A stretch of DNA of 64,000 nucleotides from JAHEEL01 sp963785245 (GTDB lineage: Bacteria > Actinomycetota > Acidimicrobiia > Spongiisociales > UBA5794). The position numbers and the translations under genes were made by a program. The stretch spans positions 1 through 64,000 of the forward strand of contig CAWAUO010000005.1 of the NCBI GenBank assembly GCA_963785245.1, written 5' to 3'. Shown here piece by piece: positions 27,568 through 36,529 of the stretch. The notes under the pieces were generated by a model. That model was not told the DNA's origin. It made no database searches and saw only the letters and a program-made list of their open reading frames with translations. Position 1 is the first letter of the stretch; the number at the start of each line of letters is the position of its first letter.

Positions 27568-28223
27568 TCACCATGCACACCGGGCAAGGGTCGAAAGTCA
27601 CCCGTCGGCATCGCTGATCGCAATCCCGCGTTGTGACGTCGATTCGCGCCGTTCTGGCGAGGGAGTCGGCACATTCCGTGGTGACCTGTTCTGCCAGTGA
27701 GGGGTGTTCGGCGAGCGTGATCGGCCGGCCCACCGGGCGAGGTGTGCGTGCGACGCCCGGCCGTGTTCGAGCAGCCCCTCGCGAGCTCCTCGTCGAGAGC
27801 GCTGCGCTAGCCCCTCGGAATCTCAGGCGCTACGGGCGGCTCAGTCCAATGCCCGAGACTGCCCCCACGGCTGCTCGAAACGGTGAAGATCTGGCGCTCC
27901 ATCAGCGCCGTTGTCGGATTCATGCCGGCAGGAATCGCCACGCTTCTTGACATCGGAGAAACTCGCCGAAGCGGTGCAATGACCCCCTGACATCGCATCT
28001 AGAGATACCCGTCCAGTTCGGCGGTGCGAAGTCCAGCACGCTGCCCCCAATCCGCATCCTCGGTCACGACGGAGGAGTTGGCGGTGAGTAGTCGGCTCGA
28101 GCGTGCGCATCGCACCGGAAGTGGGGTGTCGCTCGCCGCCACCCGACTTGAGTGCCTCGTCGCGATGGGGCTGAGGGCGGCGGCATCAATCCACGTACAT
28201 GACTGCTCCTAGGCTGCTGGCTC
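27568..28223. other. Gene-poor interval
   Basis: Apart from the IS30 3' end at 27951-27998 I see no supportable gene. Just before the permease gene, TAGGCT (28211-28216) lies 7 bases from GTG 28224 and could be the -10 of a leaderless promoter. Confidence 0.4.
27951..27998 (+). mobile_element. IS30-type solo 3' end
   Basis: CATCGGAGAAACTCGCCGAA and GCGGTGCAATGA encode SEKLAEAVQ then stop, the end of the IS30 transposase. CCCCCTGACATCGCATC follows as in the element end at 36530. The terminal CCGCCC part is lost. Confidence 0.65.
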
Positions 28224-29333
28224 GTGTTCATCGCATTCCGAGACCTCTGGAGGTCGAAGCTCCGATTCGGTCTGTTGGCCGGTGCCGTCGGTCTGCTCAT
28301 CTTCCTCCTGCTGTTTCTCAATACGCTCTCTGCGACGCTTCTTGGATTCTTCGTGGGAGCGATCGAGAACAGCTCGGCTGAGGTACTCGTGTATGAGGGC
28401 TCGGCGCGCCGCAACCTGCAGGCAAGTCGCCTCGACCAATCGGTCGTCGTTGACGTCGCAGCGGTTCCCGGCGTGTCGGCTGCGGCACCGATCGGCGAAC
28501 TCACCCTTACGGTGGACGTCGCCGGCACGCTTACCGACCTTTCCCTCTGGGGAGTGGACCTCGCCGGTCCAGGCCGACCCGATCCAATTGTCGACGGGCG
28601 GGCCCCCGGCCGAGGTGAGGTCGTGGTCGATGCCTCCGGAGCGGACGAAGGCTTCGAGATCGGCAATACCATCACGCTCGTACCTAGTGGCACTGAATTG
28701 AAGATCGTCGGCTACGTCGAGGATCTTCGCTATGCCGTGCTCGCGACGGCCTACATCGACTTCGACGAGTGGACCACCATCTTCGAATCCGAGTTCCCGG
28801 GCACCCCGTTCGTGCCAATGTCCCTCGTCGGCGTTGAACCGGAACCCGGAGAGGACTCGGCGGAACTCGGTGACCGGATCACGGCCACCGTTGCCGGCGT
28901 CGAGGGTCTCGAGCGCTCGGTGGCCGCTGCCGCAGCACCGGGCGTCGCTTCGATCAGTCAGAGCTTCGCGTTGATCATCGGGATCACGTTCGCCGTCGTC
29001 GTTCTTGTGGTCGGCTTCTTCTTCTTGATTCTCACCATCCAGAAGCTCCGGAGCTTCACGACGTTGCGTGCCATCGGAGCAGGAACCGGCTACTTGGCGT
29101 TCTCGCTCGTGGTCCAGATCGTCGTTCTCGTTCTCCTCGGTTCAATGCTCGCTACCGCAGCACTGTGGGCGGCGACCTTGGGTTCGAGTGCGTCGTTCCC
29201 GCTCTCTGTCGATGCGACTCTGGTGGTCGCCATCACCTTCGCCGTCATGGTGTTCTCGATTCTCGCCGGGCTCCTCTCGGTAAGGCGCATCGCCAGAGTG
29301 GAGCCGGCCGAGGCAGCGCGAGGTGGTCGCTGA
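28224..29333 (+). CDS. ABC permease, FtsX/MacB type (first subunit)
   Basis: A 369-residue permease with one N-terminal helix (LLAGAVGLLIFLLLFLNTLS), a large extracytoplasmic MacB-like core of about 200 residues, and three C-terminal helices (IIGITFAVVVLVVGFFFLIL and two more). This is the mechanotransmission layout: it moves no solute through the membrane itself but transmits ATP-driven motion to external partners, often for lipoprotein or peptide release. GTG 28224 probably has a leaderless transcript. Its TGA overlaps the ATG of the second permease, so the three genes form one operon. Confidence 0.9.
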   Translation: MFIAFRDLWRSKLRFGLLAGAVGLLIFLLLFLNTLSATLLGFFVGAIENSSAEVLVYEGSARRNLQASRLDQSVVVDVAAVPGVSAAAPIGELTLTVDVAGTLTDLSLWGVDLAGPGRPDPIVDGRAPGRGEVVVDASGADEGFEIGNTITLVPSGTELKIVGYVEDLRYAVLATAYIDFDEWTTIFESEFPGTPFVPMSLVGVEPEPGEDSAELGDRITATVAGVEGLERSVAAAAAPGVASISQSFALIIGITFAVVVLVVGFFFLILTIQKLRSFTTLRAIGAGTGYLAFSLVVQIVVLVLLGSMLATAALWAATLGSSASFPLSVDATLVVAITFAVMVFSILAGLLSVRRIARVEPAEAARGGR

Positions 29334-30457
29334 TGCGCATTGCCCTCGCCGAGATGCGGCGACGCCGAGGCCGCTGGTTCTCGATCGTGGGAGCGGTCGC
29401 GTTCATCGTGTTCTTGGTGCTCGTGCTCGCCGCGCTTGCGGACGGACTGTTCATCGGAACAACCGGAGCCCTGACAACCGGCGATTCCGACGCTCTCGTC
29501 TACTCGATTGATGGACGCCGCTCCCTGGTGCGTAGCGAACTGCCCGTGTCCGGCCTATCTGCGGTGGCGAATGTTCCCGGCGTTGCCGATGTGGGTGCGC
29601 TCGGTGTTCTGCTCACCACGGGTGTTGCCGGGGCGGAGCCGTTCGATGCTGCCGTGATCGGTCACCTCCCCGGACACGCAGGTGAACCCACGCAGCTGGT
29701 CGATGGTCGACGACCTCAGGTCGGAGAATCTGGCGCTGTCTTGGCCGATGCCTCACTGCGGGCCGATGGTGTCTCTCTCGGAGACACGGTGACGATCGTG
29801 GGCAGTACTCAACCGCTCCAGGTCGTCGGATTCGCTGAGGACTCTCGCTACCTGCTGGCACATTCATTGTGGGTCCCGCTGGAGACGTGGCAGGCGCTTC
29901 GAGTCGAAGTGCGGCCGGAGACCGCACGCCTCGGCGCCGTCGTGCAAGCCTTCCCGTTCCTTGTTGAAGAAGGCGCCGCCTTGGACGCCGTATCGGCCGC
30001 GATCGATGATGCGCTGACCACGACTGAGACGATCACTACCGATGAAGCCGTCCTGGCGTTGCCCGGTGTGGAGCAACAGCAGTCGACGTTCACGGCCATC
30101 ATCGCCGCCAGTTTTGTGGTCGTCGCCCTCGTCATAGCGTTGTTCTTTGCCCTGATCACGCTCGAGAAGCGAGGTCAGCTCGCCATCCTGAAGGCGATCG
30201 GCTCCTCCAACGCGCTCCTCTTGCAGGGGGTGTTGATCCAGGCGCTCATCGCCACGATTGCCGGCTATGCGGGGGGTTTCGTCTTGGCCAGGCTGCTCGG
30301 CTTCATACTTCCACCGACGGTTCCGGTGGCATTCCTTCCAGCGACCGCCGTATCGCTCTTCCTCGCCACCGTCGCGATGGGCGGTCTTGGGGCGGCGTTC
30401 TCATTTCGGCGGGTGATCCGGATCGATCCAGCGTCTGCTCTTGGAGGTGAGGCGTGA
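29333..30457 (+). CDS. ABC permease, FtsX/MacB type (second subunit)
   Basis: A 374-residue paralogue of the preceding permease with the same plan: N-terminal helix (VGAVAFIVFLVLVLAALADG), external core (SALVYSIDGRR-like start, later FDAAVIGHLPGHAG) and three C-terminal helices (AAFSFRR loop at the end). Two different permeases imply a heterodimer. ATG 29333 overlaps the upstream stop (TGATG). Its stop overlaps the GTG of the ATPase gene. Confidence 0.9.
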   Translation: MRIALAEMRRRRGRWFSIVGAVAFIVFLVLVLAALADGLFIGTTGALTTGDSDALVYSIDGRRSLVRSELPVSGLSAVANVPGVADVGALGVLLTTGVAGAEPFDAAVIGHLPGHAGEPTQLVDGRRPQVGESGAVLADASLRADGVSLGDTVTIVGSTQPLQVVGFAEDSRYLLAHSLWVPLETWQALRVEVRPETARLGAVVQAFPFLVEEGAALDAVSAAIDDALTTTETITTDEAVLALPGVEQQQSTFTAIIAASFVVVALVIALFFALITLEKRGQLAILKAIGSSNALLLQGVLIQALIATIAGYAGGFVLARLLGFILPPTVPVAFLPATAVSLFLATVAMGGLGAAFSFRRVIRIDPASALGGEA

Positions 30458-31149
30458 CAGCCATGTTCGTGGACGATGTCACCAAGGTGTATGGCGAGGG
30501 CCGCACCGCGGTGAGGGCCTTGTGTCACGCGAGTATCTCGTTGCAGGACAACGAGTTCCTGGCGCTCGTCGGTCCGTCGGGATCAGGAAAAACAACGCTC
30601 CTTTCCGTGATTGGCGGGCTTCTCGCCCCAACGTCTGGTGTTGTGACAATCGGAGATACGACCCTCACCGATCTCTCGAAGAAGGAACAGACCCGATTTC
30701 GGGCGAATCGAATTGGGTTTGTGTTCCAGGGGTTCAACCTCGTTCCGTTCCTGACGGCGAAGGAGAACATGACGGTGATGGCCTCAATCTCGGACAAGCC
30801 GCGCAGAGAGATCGACGAGCGAGCGAACCAGCTGCTCGAGGACCTCGAACTCGCCGAACGGAGCGATAATCTCCCGGAACAGCTTTCGGGTGGCGAGCGA
30901 CAGCGTGTCGCCATTGGTCGAGCGCTGGTGACCGATCCGGATCTGATCCTCGTCGACGAACCGACTGCGTCCCTGGACACCGAACTCGGAACGCAAGTCG
31001 TGAAGCTCCTTGCGTCTGAGATCAAGAGTCGAGGAAAGGCCGGGATCATGGTCACCCACGACCTTCGTATGGTCGAGTTCACGGATCGAACGGTGGAGAT
31101 TCTCGATGGCGAACTGCTCCACGCTGACGGATCGGGCGCCGCTGGTTGA
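30454..31149 (+). CDS. ABC ATPase, LolD/MacB type
   Basis: A 231-residue ATPase with Walker A GPSGSGKTT, the LolD/MacB-type Q-loop segment FVFQGFNLVPFLTAKENM, signature LSGGERQR, Walker B LILVDEPTASLD and switch His in IMVTHDLRMVEF. All residues for ATP hydrolysis are present. It is the motor of the two FtsX-type permeases upstream. GTG 30454 overlaps the previous stop by 4 bases; ATG 30463 is an alternative. The operon ends here. Confidence 0.95.
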   Translation: MTAMFVDDVTKVYGEGRTAVRALCHASISLQDNEFLALVGPSGSGKTTLLSVIGGLLAPTSGVVTIGDTTLTDLSKKEQTRFRANRIGFVFQGFNLVPFLTAKENMTVMASISDKPRREIDERANQLLEDLELAERSDNLPEQLSGGERQRVAIGRALVTDPDLILVDEPTASLDTELGTQVVKLLASEIKSRGKAGIMVTHDLRMVEFTDRTVEILDGELLHADGSGAAG

Positions 31150-31261
31150 GGTAGCGGGCCGGCTGGTCGGGGTGTAGAGCCCCGCCCTGCGCCGTTGCCT
31201 GGACAGCTCGACCGCAGTCAACCCACCGTGACATGGGAGCGCCAATCGGAGCCTTGCGGCG

Positions 31262-31343
31262 CTTCTTGTCAGATGCGATGCTCCATGATCTGCCCGAGCA
31301 TTGTGAGCGACACGTTCCAACTGACGCAAGGTGATCGATGGTC
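31262..31343. repeat. Dispersed repeat of about 83 bp, copy B
   Basis: It aligns with 12028-12112 over its whole length (GCGCTTCTTGTCAGATGCGA, then CCGAGCATTGTGAGCGACAC, then GTTCCA). The rest of 31150-31645 has a degenerate palindrome start (CCGCCCATCGGTACCGATG, about 31358) and no gene I can support. Confidence 0.5.
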
Positions 31344-31645
31344 TTGGGGATGGGACCGCCCATCGGTACCGATGTGTGCAGCTCTGGCACCGGTACACGA
31401 AGGCGAGCGTCACATCGGTTGGAGACTCCTGCCGCGTTGTGTCGCCGTCGTCACCGAGTGTCACCGCGATGCCAGTCTCCTGCAAGAGCATCGCGAGCAG
31501 AAGGCCTCCGTGTTGGCCACCGACCGGGGGATGCTGACCGTCTCCAGCGACAAATCGATGGGCAGATCCGATCGAGCGTTCCCCGTCGGCCCCCGAGTGA
31601 TCCGTAGGCGACATCTGGGCTCCGCGACGAAGTCCGTAGGCCGGC

Positions 31646-32326
31646 CTAGTGGGCCTGTCTTCGGATCAGGATGATCGAGTTGACGGGAACCCACACAAGC
31701 CAGGTTGCGAATCCGGCTAGCCCGACGAAGAGCACCGGAGATCCGTCAGTTGTCTGCTTGGCGAACACAGCAGCGATCAAGAGGCAAAGGGCGCCGGCGA
31801 GGGCAACTGAATTGAGCCAGTTGGGACCCAAACCCGAAACTCGCGATACCTGAGCGAGCCCAACGAGCGTGACGGCCAATCCAGTCATGTTCAAGGCGAA
31901 GGCAGCCGCATGCACTATCCAGATGAGTTCGATGATTGACGAGTCGGTCCCGACGTCGATCAGAACGACCAGGGCGATCTGAAGAACCGTCGTGAGTAGG
32001 AAGGTGGACGCCATGAGGACTGCACCTCCGAGTCCCAGGCGACCCCAATCCAACGAGGCGCTGCTCCGCTCACGTGCCCACGAAGTGACGCCCGCGACGA
32101 ACGTGAGTAGAAGAACCACGTTGATCGGCACCAGGGCCGTGGCAGCAGTGATTCGGCTGGCGCTGTCGGTGTAGAACGACTGGATCTCATCCATCGGAGC
32201 ATCGTTGAGCGGCACCCCCATGAGTAGGACACCGTTCTGGATCAGAACGAGGAGCGCAAAGCCGAGACCCGCCCAGCCGGCAAAGCGGCGCAGGGGGGTG
32301 CCAACAGGCACAGCAGCGTTGGACAT
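31646..32326 (-). CDS. Multi-pass membrane protein of unknown function, 226 aa
   Basis: ATG 32326 follows AAAGGAAT. The product has about six hydrophobic helices (GLGFALLVLIQNGVLLMGVP; VPINVVLLLTFVAGVTSW; VLMASTFLLTTVLQIALVVL; HAAAFALNMTGLAVTLVGLA and two more), with a short external loop containing MDEIQSFYTDSASR. The layout resembles DUF4386-type proteins but I cannot confirm the family. It is divergent from a TetR gene (GTG 32437) with a palindromic operator between, so it is probably the target of that repressor. Confidence 0.75.
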   Translation of the reverse strand: MSNAAVPVGTPLRRFAGWAGLGFALLVLIQNGVLLMGVPLNDAPMDEIQSFYTDSASRITAATALVPINVVLLLTFVAGVTSWARERSSASLDWGRLGLGGAVLMASTFLLTTVLQIALVVLIDVGTDSSIIELIWIVHAAAFALNMTGLAVTLVGLAQVSRVSGLGPNWLNSVALAGALCLLIAAVFAKQTTDGSPVLFVGLAGFATWLVWVPVNSIILIRRQAH

Positions 32327-32381
32327 GGTGATTCCTTTCGTCAAGCGATCGGAGGGCGCCCATGTCGATCGGTACTACAAT

Positions 32382-32409
32382 GCGTAGAAGTTGAATACAA
32401 CGTCTACGT
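32382..32409. promoter_or_regulatory. Palindromic operator between TetR and membrane-protein genes
   Basis: Outer arms GCGTAGA (32382-32388) / TCTACGT (32403-32409) and an inner perfect palindrome GTTGAATACAAC (GTTG-aata-CAAC). TTGAAT here and CTATAA at 32415-32420 could be the -35 and -10 of the TetR promoter, so one bound dimer could shut off both genes. Confidence 0.65.
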
Positions 32410-32436
32410 ATTCACTATAACCGTAGTGAGGCCAAA

Positions 32437-33063
32437 GTGTCCGGTCAAGGAACACGTCGACAATATGATTCACCAAGACGTCAGCAGCAGGCTGCAAGCA
32501 CGAGACGGGACATTGTGGGTGCGGCTCGGCTTCTGTTTGCGGAGAGGGGCTATGGCCGGGTTTCGATGGCCGAGATTGCGGGGCGTGCCAGCGTTTCCGT
32601 CAAGACGATCTACACCTCGGTCGGGGGCAAGGCAGATCTTCTCACCGAGCTGAATCAGCTGATCAACGCTTCGGGAATGGTCGGGCCGCTCAATGAGAGC
32701 ATGGCTCGATCGGAGGATCCTGAGGAAGTCCTGCGACTCGCGGCCCGTCTTCGCCGCCAGCTGATGGAAGGGGCATGGGACATCGTGCTCATGGCGGCCG
32801 ATGCCGCCGTGTCCAATGACGAAGCCAAGGCGGCCTACGAGGTCGGCCAACGCAACTCGCTGGAAGGCGCTCAACGGATCGTCGAACGCCTAATCGCCAT
32901 CGGAGCGACGCTGACGATGGATCGGAACCAGGCCGTCGACACCCTGTACACACTCATGCACTGGCGCCTCTACATCCGCCTCGTCGAGCAAAGGGGCTGG
33001 ACCCCCGACCGGTTCGAGCAATGGCAGGGTGATGTCCTCATTGCCGCCCTGCTCGCAGCCTGA
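32437..33063 (+). CDS. TetR-family regulator
   Basis: A 208-residue TetR-type protein. After a polar tail the helix-turn-helix is at about 25-65 (GYGRVSMAEIAGRASVSVKT, IYTSVGGKADLL). The C-terminal half is helical with YTLMHWRLYIRLVEQRGWTP near the end. GTG 32437 is the likely start. It is divergent from the six-helix membrane protein, with a shared operator, suggesting autoregulation and control of that gene. A hairpin follows at 33088-33120. Confidence 0.88.
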   Translation: MSGQGTRRQYDSPRRQQQAASTRRDIVGAARLLFAERGYGRVSMAEIAGRASVSVKTIYTSVGGKADLLTELNQLINASGMVGPLNESMARSEDPEEVLRLAARLRRQLMEGAWDIVLMAADAAVSNDEAKAAYEVGQRNSLEGAQRIVERLIAIGATLTMDRNQAVDTLYTLMHWRLYIRLVEQRGWTPDRFEQWQGDVLIAALLAA

Positions 33064-33087
33064 TCACTCTGCACCCTCGGTGTGCAG

Positions 33088-33120
33088 CCGACTCGACCGC
33101 GACCAAGCAGGTCGAGTGGC
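33088..33120 (+). terminator. Hairpin after the TetR gene
   Basis: ACTCGACC (33091-33098) and GGTCGAGT (33110-33117) form an 8-base perfect stem, extended by GCC/GGC with one bulged base. It has no T-run, so terminator function is tentative. The rest of 33064-33394 shows no gene. Confidence 0.4.
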
Positions 33121-33394
33121 CGGGTACCGCCGGGAAGGATCGTCCTCGTCTTGAATCTCCGCTCACTGTTCGATCCTGACGGGGTTCGAGCAGGGACGGG
33201 TAGCAGGGTGGGATCCGCTCGATTCACAAGGCGTCCGATCTCGATCGCGGCGCACTGCCTCGACTGTCCACGACCGCCGGGCTGTAGCACGGTCGCGCAG
33301 AACGCTCGCGGAGGCGCGCTTCCCAACGAATGTGGGGCTGCGTCGCCTCTTGACGAAAGCGTCGCCGCACCGCCGGCGATTGGGCTGCCCGTGC

Positions 33395-35020
33395 CTATTG
33401 GGCTTCGTTCTGTTCGGTGTAGTCGGGTGGGAATGGTCCGAATGGTGAATCGAAACCGGAGGAGAAGAGGGAGATGACTTCGTTCGGGTCGGTGCAGCTG
33501 TCGGTGTAGCCGTAGTCGACCCATGCTGAGCATGGCGCTTCCCACTCCGCCCAGAGGGCGTGGCGGCCTTCGGGGAGGCCGTCGTTGAATTCGTGGACGA
33601 ACCATTCGCACGTCTCCGGTCCGGTCTGTGTTCCATACGTGGGGCCGCACTGGTCCGAGGTGCCGCGCAGCACATAGTCGGAGGTGTAGCGGCGGGTCTC
33701 ACCGATGGTCTGACCGCCGAACTCACCCGGTTCGTCGAGTGGCGTGACGTAGATCACGACGTCGAATCCGTCGCCGAGCGGTTCGTCACTGTTGTTGACG
33801 AATCCGTGGCGAACATGAAACGGTGTGTTCGACGTGAACGGCCCGGAACCGAAGCCAGGATTGTCCGGGTCCATGAAGTGCCCGTCACGGAAACACGGCC
33901 CCCAGCAGAACTCGAACAGGAAATCGACCTGGACGCTGTCGGGCAGCGCCGTGATCGATCCGAGCGGCAACGGACCCGAACCGTCATCGCCATCGACCGC
34001 ACCCGCATAGTCCGGCAACGGCGACCCACCCGTCGGGGCCGTGCCCGATCCGTCGGCCACAATCTCCGGAACGAGCGCCAGCTCTTCTGCGAACGCCATC
34101 TCTGCAGCCTGTTGGCGTGCCTCGAGTTCCTCCAGGGTCAGTTGGGCTTCGTTCTGTTCGGTGTAGTCGGGTGGGAATGGTCCGAATGGTGAATCGAAAC
34201 CGGAGGAGAAGAGGGAGATGACTTCGTTCGGGTCGGTGCAGCTGTCGGTGTAGCCGTAGTCGCCCCATGCTGAGCATGGCGCTTCCCACTCCGCCCAGAG
34301 GGCGTGGCGGCCTTCGGGGAGGCCGTCGTTGAATTCGTGGACGAACCATTCGCACGTCTCCGGTCCGGTCTGTGTTCCATACGTGGGGCCGCACTGGTCC
34401 GAGGTGCCGCGCAGCACATAGTCGGAGGTGTAGCGGCGGGTCTCACCGATGGTCTGACCGCCGAACTCACCCGGTTCGTCGAGTGGCGTGACGTAGATCA
34501 CGACGTCGAATCCGTCGCCGAGCGGTTCGTCACTGTTGTTGACGAATCCGTGGCGAACATGAAACGGTGTGTTCGACGTGAACGGCCCGGAACCGAAGCC
34601 AGGATTGTCCGGGTCCATGAAGTGCCCGTCACGGAAACACGGCCCCCAGCAGAACTCGAACAGGAAATCGACCTGGACGCTGTCGGGCAGCGCCGTGATC
34701 GATCCGAGCGGCAACGGACCCGAACCGTCATCGCCATCGACCGCACCCGCATAGTCCGGCAACGGCGACCCACCCGTCGCCAAGGCCAGTCCGTTCGCGA
34801 TCTGGTGGTGTTCATCCGGCGCGGCGACCGCGGCCGAGAGCGACGAGACGAGAGCTTCTGTCGCGGTGTCGGTTGCTGGCACAACGACCGATGCAGGTGG
34901 CCCAGGAGACTTCGTCGGTTCAACGGGCGGCGTGTAGGCGAGGTTGCTGCTCTCTGAAGCACAGCCGGCAGTTGCCAGGACTGTCGCTATGACCACTGCA
35001 CGGAGGAGTCGGATTCTCAT
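33395..35020 (-). CDS. Lipoprotein with a recent internal tandem duplication
   Basis: ATG 35020 follows GGGAGG. The 541-residue product starts with a lipoprotein signal (RAVVIATVLATAGCASES). It then carries the same block of about 213 residues twice, separated by a helical linker (LTLEELEARQQAAEMAFAEE). Each block starts GGSPLPDYAGAVDGDDGSGP, contains FEFCWGPCFRDGHFMDPDNP and TSDYVLRGTSDQCGPTYGTQ, and ends FPPDYTEQNEAQ. The six cysteines per block suggest disulfide-bonded external domains. The copies differ at one residue (Gly/Val before DYGY). The second block stops right after EQNEAQ, so the linker and any further C-terminus of the original protein were lost. Function is unknown. Confidence 0.8.
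   Translation of the reverse strand: MRIRLLRAVVIATVLATAGCASESSNLAYTPPVEPTKSPGPPASVVVPATDTATEALVSSLSAAVAAPDEHHQIANGLALATGGSPLPDYAGAVDGDDGSGPLPLGSITALPDSVQVDFLFEFCWGPCFRDGHFMDPDNPGFGSGPFTSNTPFHVRHGFVNNSDEPLGDGFDVVIYVTPLDEPGEFGGQTIGETRRYTSDYVLRGTSDQCGPTYGTQTGPETCEWFVHEFNDGLPEGRHALWAEWEAPCSAWGDYGYTDSCTDPNEVISLFSSGFDSPFGPFPPDYTEQNEAQLTLEELEARQQAAEMAFAEELALVPEIVADGSGTAPTGGSPLPDYAGAVDGDDGSGPLPLGSITALPDSVQVDFLFEFCWGPCFRDGHFMDPDNPGFGSGPFTSNTPFHVRHGFVNNSDEPLGDGFDVVIYVTPLDEPGEFGGQTIGETRRYTSDYVLRGTSDQCGPTYGTQTGPETCEWFVHEFNDGLPEGRHALWAEWEAPCSAWVDYGYTDSCTDPNEVISLFSSGFDSPFGPFPPDYTEQNEAQ
33398..34780. repeat. Tandem duplication, 744-bp period
   Basis: 33398-34036 is repeated at 34142-34780 with one visible base change (GTCGAC vs GTCGCC, near 33518/34262). 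The 105-base linker lies between the two copies. Confidence 0.9.
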
Positions 35021-35224
35021 CAGAACCTCCCAGTTGTGACGAGTCCCCTTCCCAAGCATACGCGCCCGCTATGGGGATGGGCTCGAGTTATGTCTGCTTC
35101 ATCTGGGAGTGGAGAGTCGCGACCCCTGCGCCCCCGAGACCACGGCGTGTCGCGACGCCTCTTGTTCGACGCGCCGGCGCCCGTCGTTGTGTCTCGAAGC
35201 GACGCTTCCCCCAAGAAGCATCTC

Positions 35225-35726
35225 CCTCTGGTTGTCCCGTTCAGGCGGAACGACGCTCTTCGCCCAGACCGTGTTCGGCGGCGCAGCCGGACAGCACTGC
35301 GGGATGCAGGCAGTGCTAGCCGTAGGCCTCGGCCCAGTAGCTGTCGGCAGCTGCGAGGAGTATTCCGTTGAGTCAGACGGAGAATCCGGCTTGGCCGCTC
35401 ATGGTGATCGGGCCGTGATCTGAAACTCTATCGACAGCCAGGTGTGGTCCCGAGTCCCGCGCGACAAGATGGTGTTCACCACGGAACCCGGCATCGACCC
35501 CGACCAGTCCACATATGTGGACCCGTTCACCGTCGACGGTCGATTGATCGCATGCGACCCCGATGGAACCTGGACCTCACGAGATGGCTCCACATGGACA
35601 CGAATAGCCGGCACTGCTGCCGATGGAGCCGTCGACATCACCATCGCGGATGGGGGCTTGACCGCGGTCGGCGCGGACGAGGACAGGACTGCTGCGGCCG
35701 TCTGGATCGCGCATCCGACGCGCTGA
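35225..35726 (+). pseudogene. Remnant of a BNR/sialidase-like repeat protein
   Basis: The last frame (to 35726) reads DGTWTSRDGSTWTRIAGTAA and AVWIAHPTR. Earlier frames hold FAQTVFGGAAGQHCGMQAV and LGPVAVGSCEEYS. Together they follow the repeat unit AVWxSxDGxxWxRV - FGG - Q-M-V - GPGLVAVG of actinobacterial BNR-like proteins. Several frame changes are needed and the N-terminus is missing. The 35021-35224 stretch before it shows only degenerate GTCGCGACGC-type repeats. Confidence 0.4.
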
Positions 35727-35808
35727 CCCCGCAACGAGGGAGAGGTCGCAAGCTGCTGCGCTACCGCCAGGACATTGGGTGTGAGCAAGGTCCGGGGCAG
35801 CAACACCA

Positions 35809-35824
35809 GCCGCCCATATCGGGC
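35809..35824. repeat. Palindrome half-site
   Basis: CCGCCCATATCGGGCC carries the left arm of the dispersed palindrome, without the right arm. Confidence 0.45.
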
Positions 35825-35944
35825 CATCTGAGCCCGCGGAGGACGTTCATTCGTGTCGGTCCAGGTCCTCCTGGAAGGCGTAGGCTGTTGGTAGAGCCGG
35901 TGCGGCTCTGGAGAGGCGTGTCGGCCAACGAGGGAGGTTTGCCG

Positions 35945-36511
35945 ATGCGTACCGTCTTCCGTGTTTGTCTGGTCATCGTGGCCGTGCTGATCGCCGGGTC
36001 GGCAGCTGGCTGCACGAACGATCCGACCGCCTCCGTGGAATATGGGGAGTTGGAGCAGGAACTCGCCGCAGCCGAATCGGGCCTCATCGATGCCGAAGAG
36101 CGCCTGGCACAGCTGTCCCAGGAGCTCGAGTCGACAGTGGCCGAGGCTGCATCCGGAGAAGACCTCCTGATGGTTCAACAGGCATGGTTGGAGGCATGGA
36201 ATGCCGGGGACGGCGAAGCCGTGCTCACGATGATGGCACCGGGCGGCCGCCACTACTGCCCAGGGAGCGGAACGCAAGGAGTCAGTGGAAGCGACCTCAG
36301 CGCGTTTGTCGAGCATGGATATGTCATGACCGACGCCGAGGTCGTCAGTGCTGTCTGTACGCAGGTACCCGGGGACCCAGCATTCGTGACGAACGACTGT
36401 CTCGTGGCGACAGAAGGCACACTCAACGAGCACCCCGGTTACACGACAGTGCTCCACCTTCGCGGACGGGAAGGCTCGTTGCGCGTGATCGACCACCACG
36501 CCTACCCCTAG
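35945..36511 (+). CDS. Lipoprotein with coiled coil and NTF2-like domain
   Basis: ATG 35945 follows GAGGGAGG. The 188-residue product has a lipoprotein signal (VCLVIVAVLIAGSAAGCTND). A Glu/Leu-rich coiled coil follows at about 32-62 (LEQELAAAESGLIDAEERLA). Then comes an NTF2/SnoaL-like fold (VQQAWLEAWNAGDGEAVLTM ... RVIDHHAYP). It is probably anchored outside the cell and binds an unknown ligand. Two extra cysteines (HYC, AVC) and DCL near the end may pair. An IS30-type element lies 18 bases after its stop. Confidence 0.75.
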   Translation: MRTVFRVCLVIVAVLIAGSAAGCTNDPTASVEYGELEQELAAAESGLIDAEERLAQLSQELESTVAEAASGEDLLMVQQAWLEAWNAGDGEAVLTMMAPGGRHYCPGSGTQGVSGSDLSAFVEHGYVMTDAEVVSAVCTQVPGDPAFVTNDCLVATEGTLNEHPGYTTVLHLRGREGSLRVIDHHAYP

Positions 36512-36529
36512 AGACAGGACAGAGCGAGA

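Noticed and set aside
30784..31614. Minus-strand gene overlapping the LolD-type ATPase
   Set aside because: The first half is out-of-frame sequence opposite the ATPase or intergenic; only the short 83-bp repeat shows any pattern.
33180..33205. tRNA T-arm-like GGGGTTCGAGCAGGG
   Set aside because: Flanking bases do not form a T-stem and no other tRNA arm is present.
33560..34957. Plus-strand frames inside the duplicated lipoprotein region
   Set aside because: They are shadows of the minus-strand lipoprotein, repeated because the DNA is duplicated; they have no ribosome site or family features.
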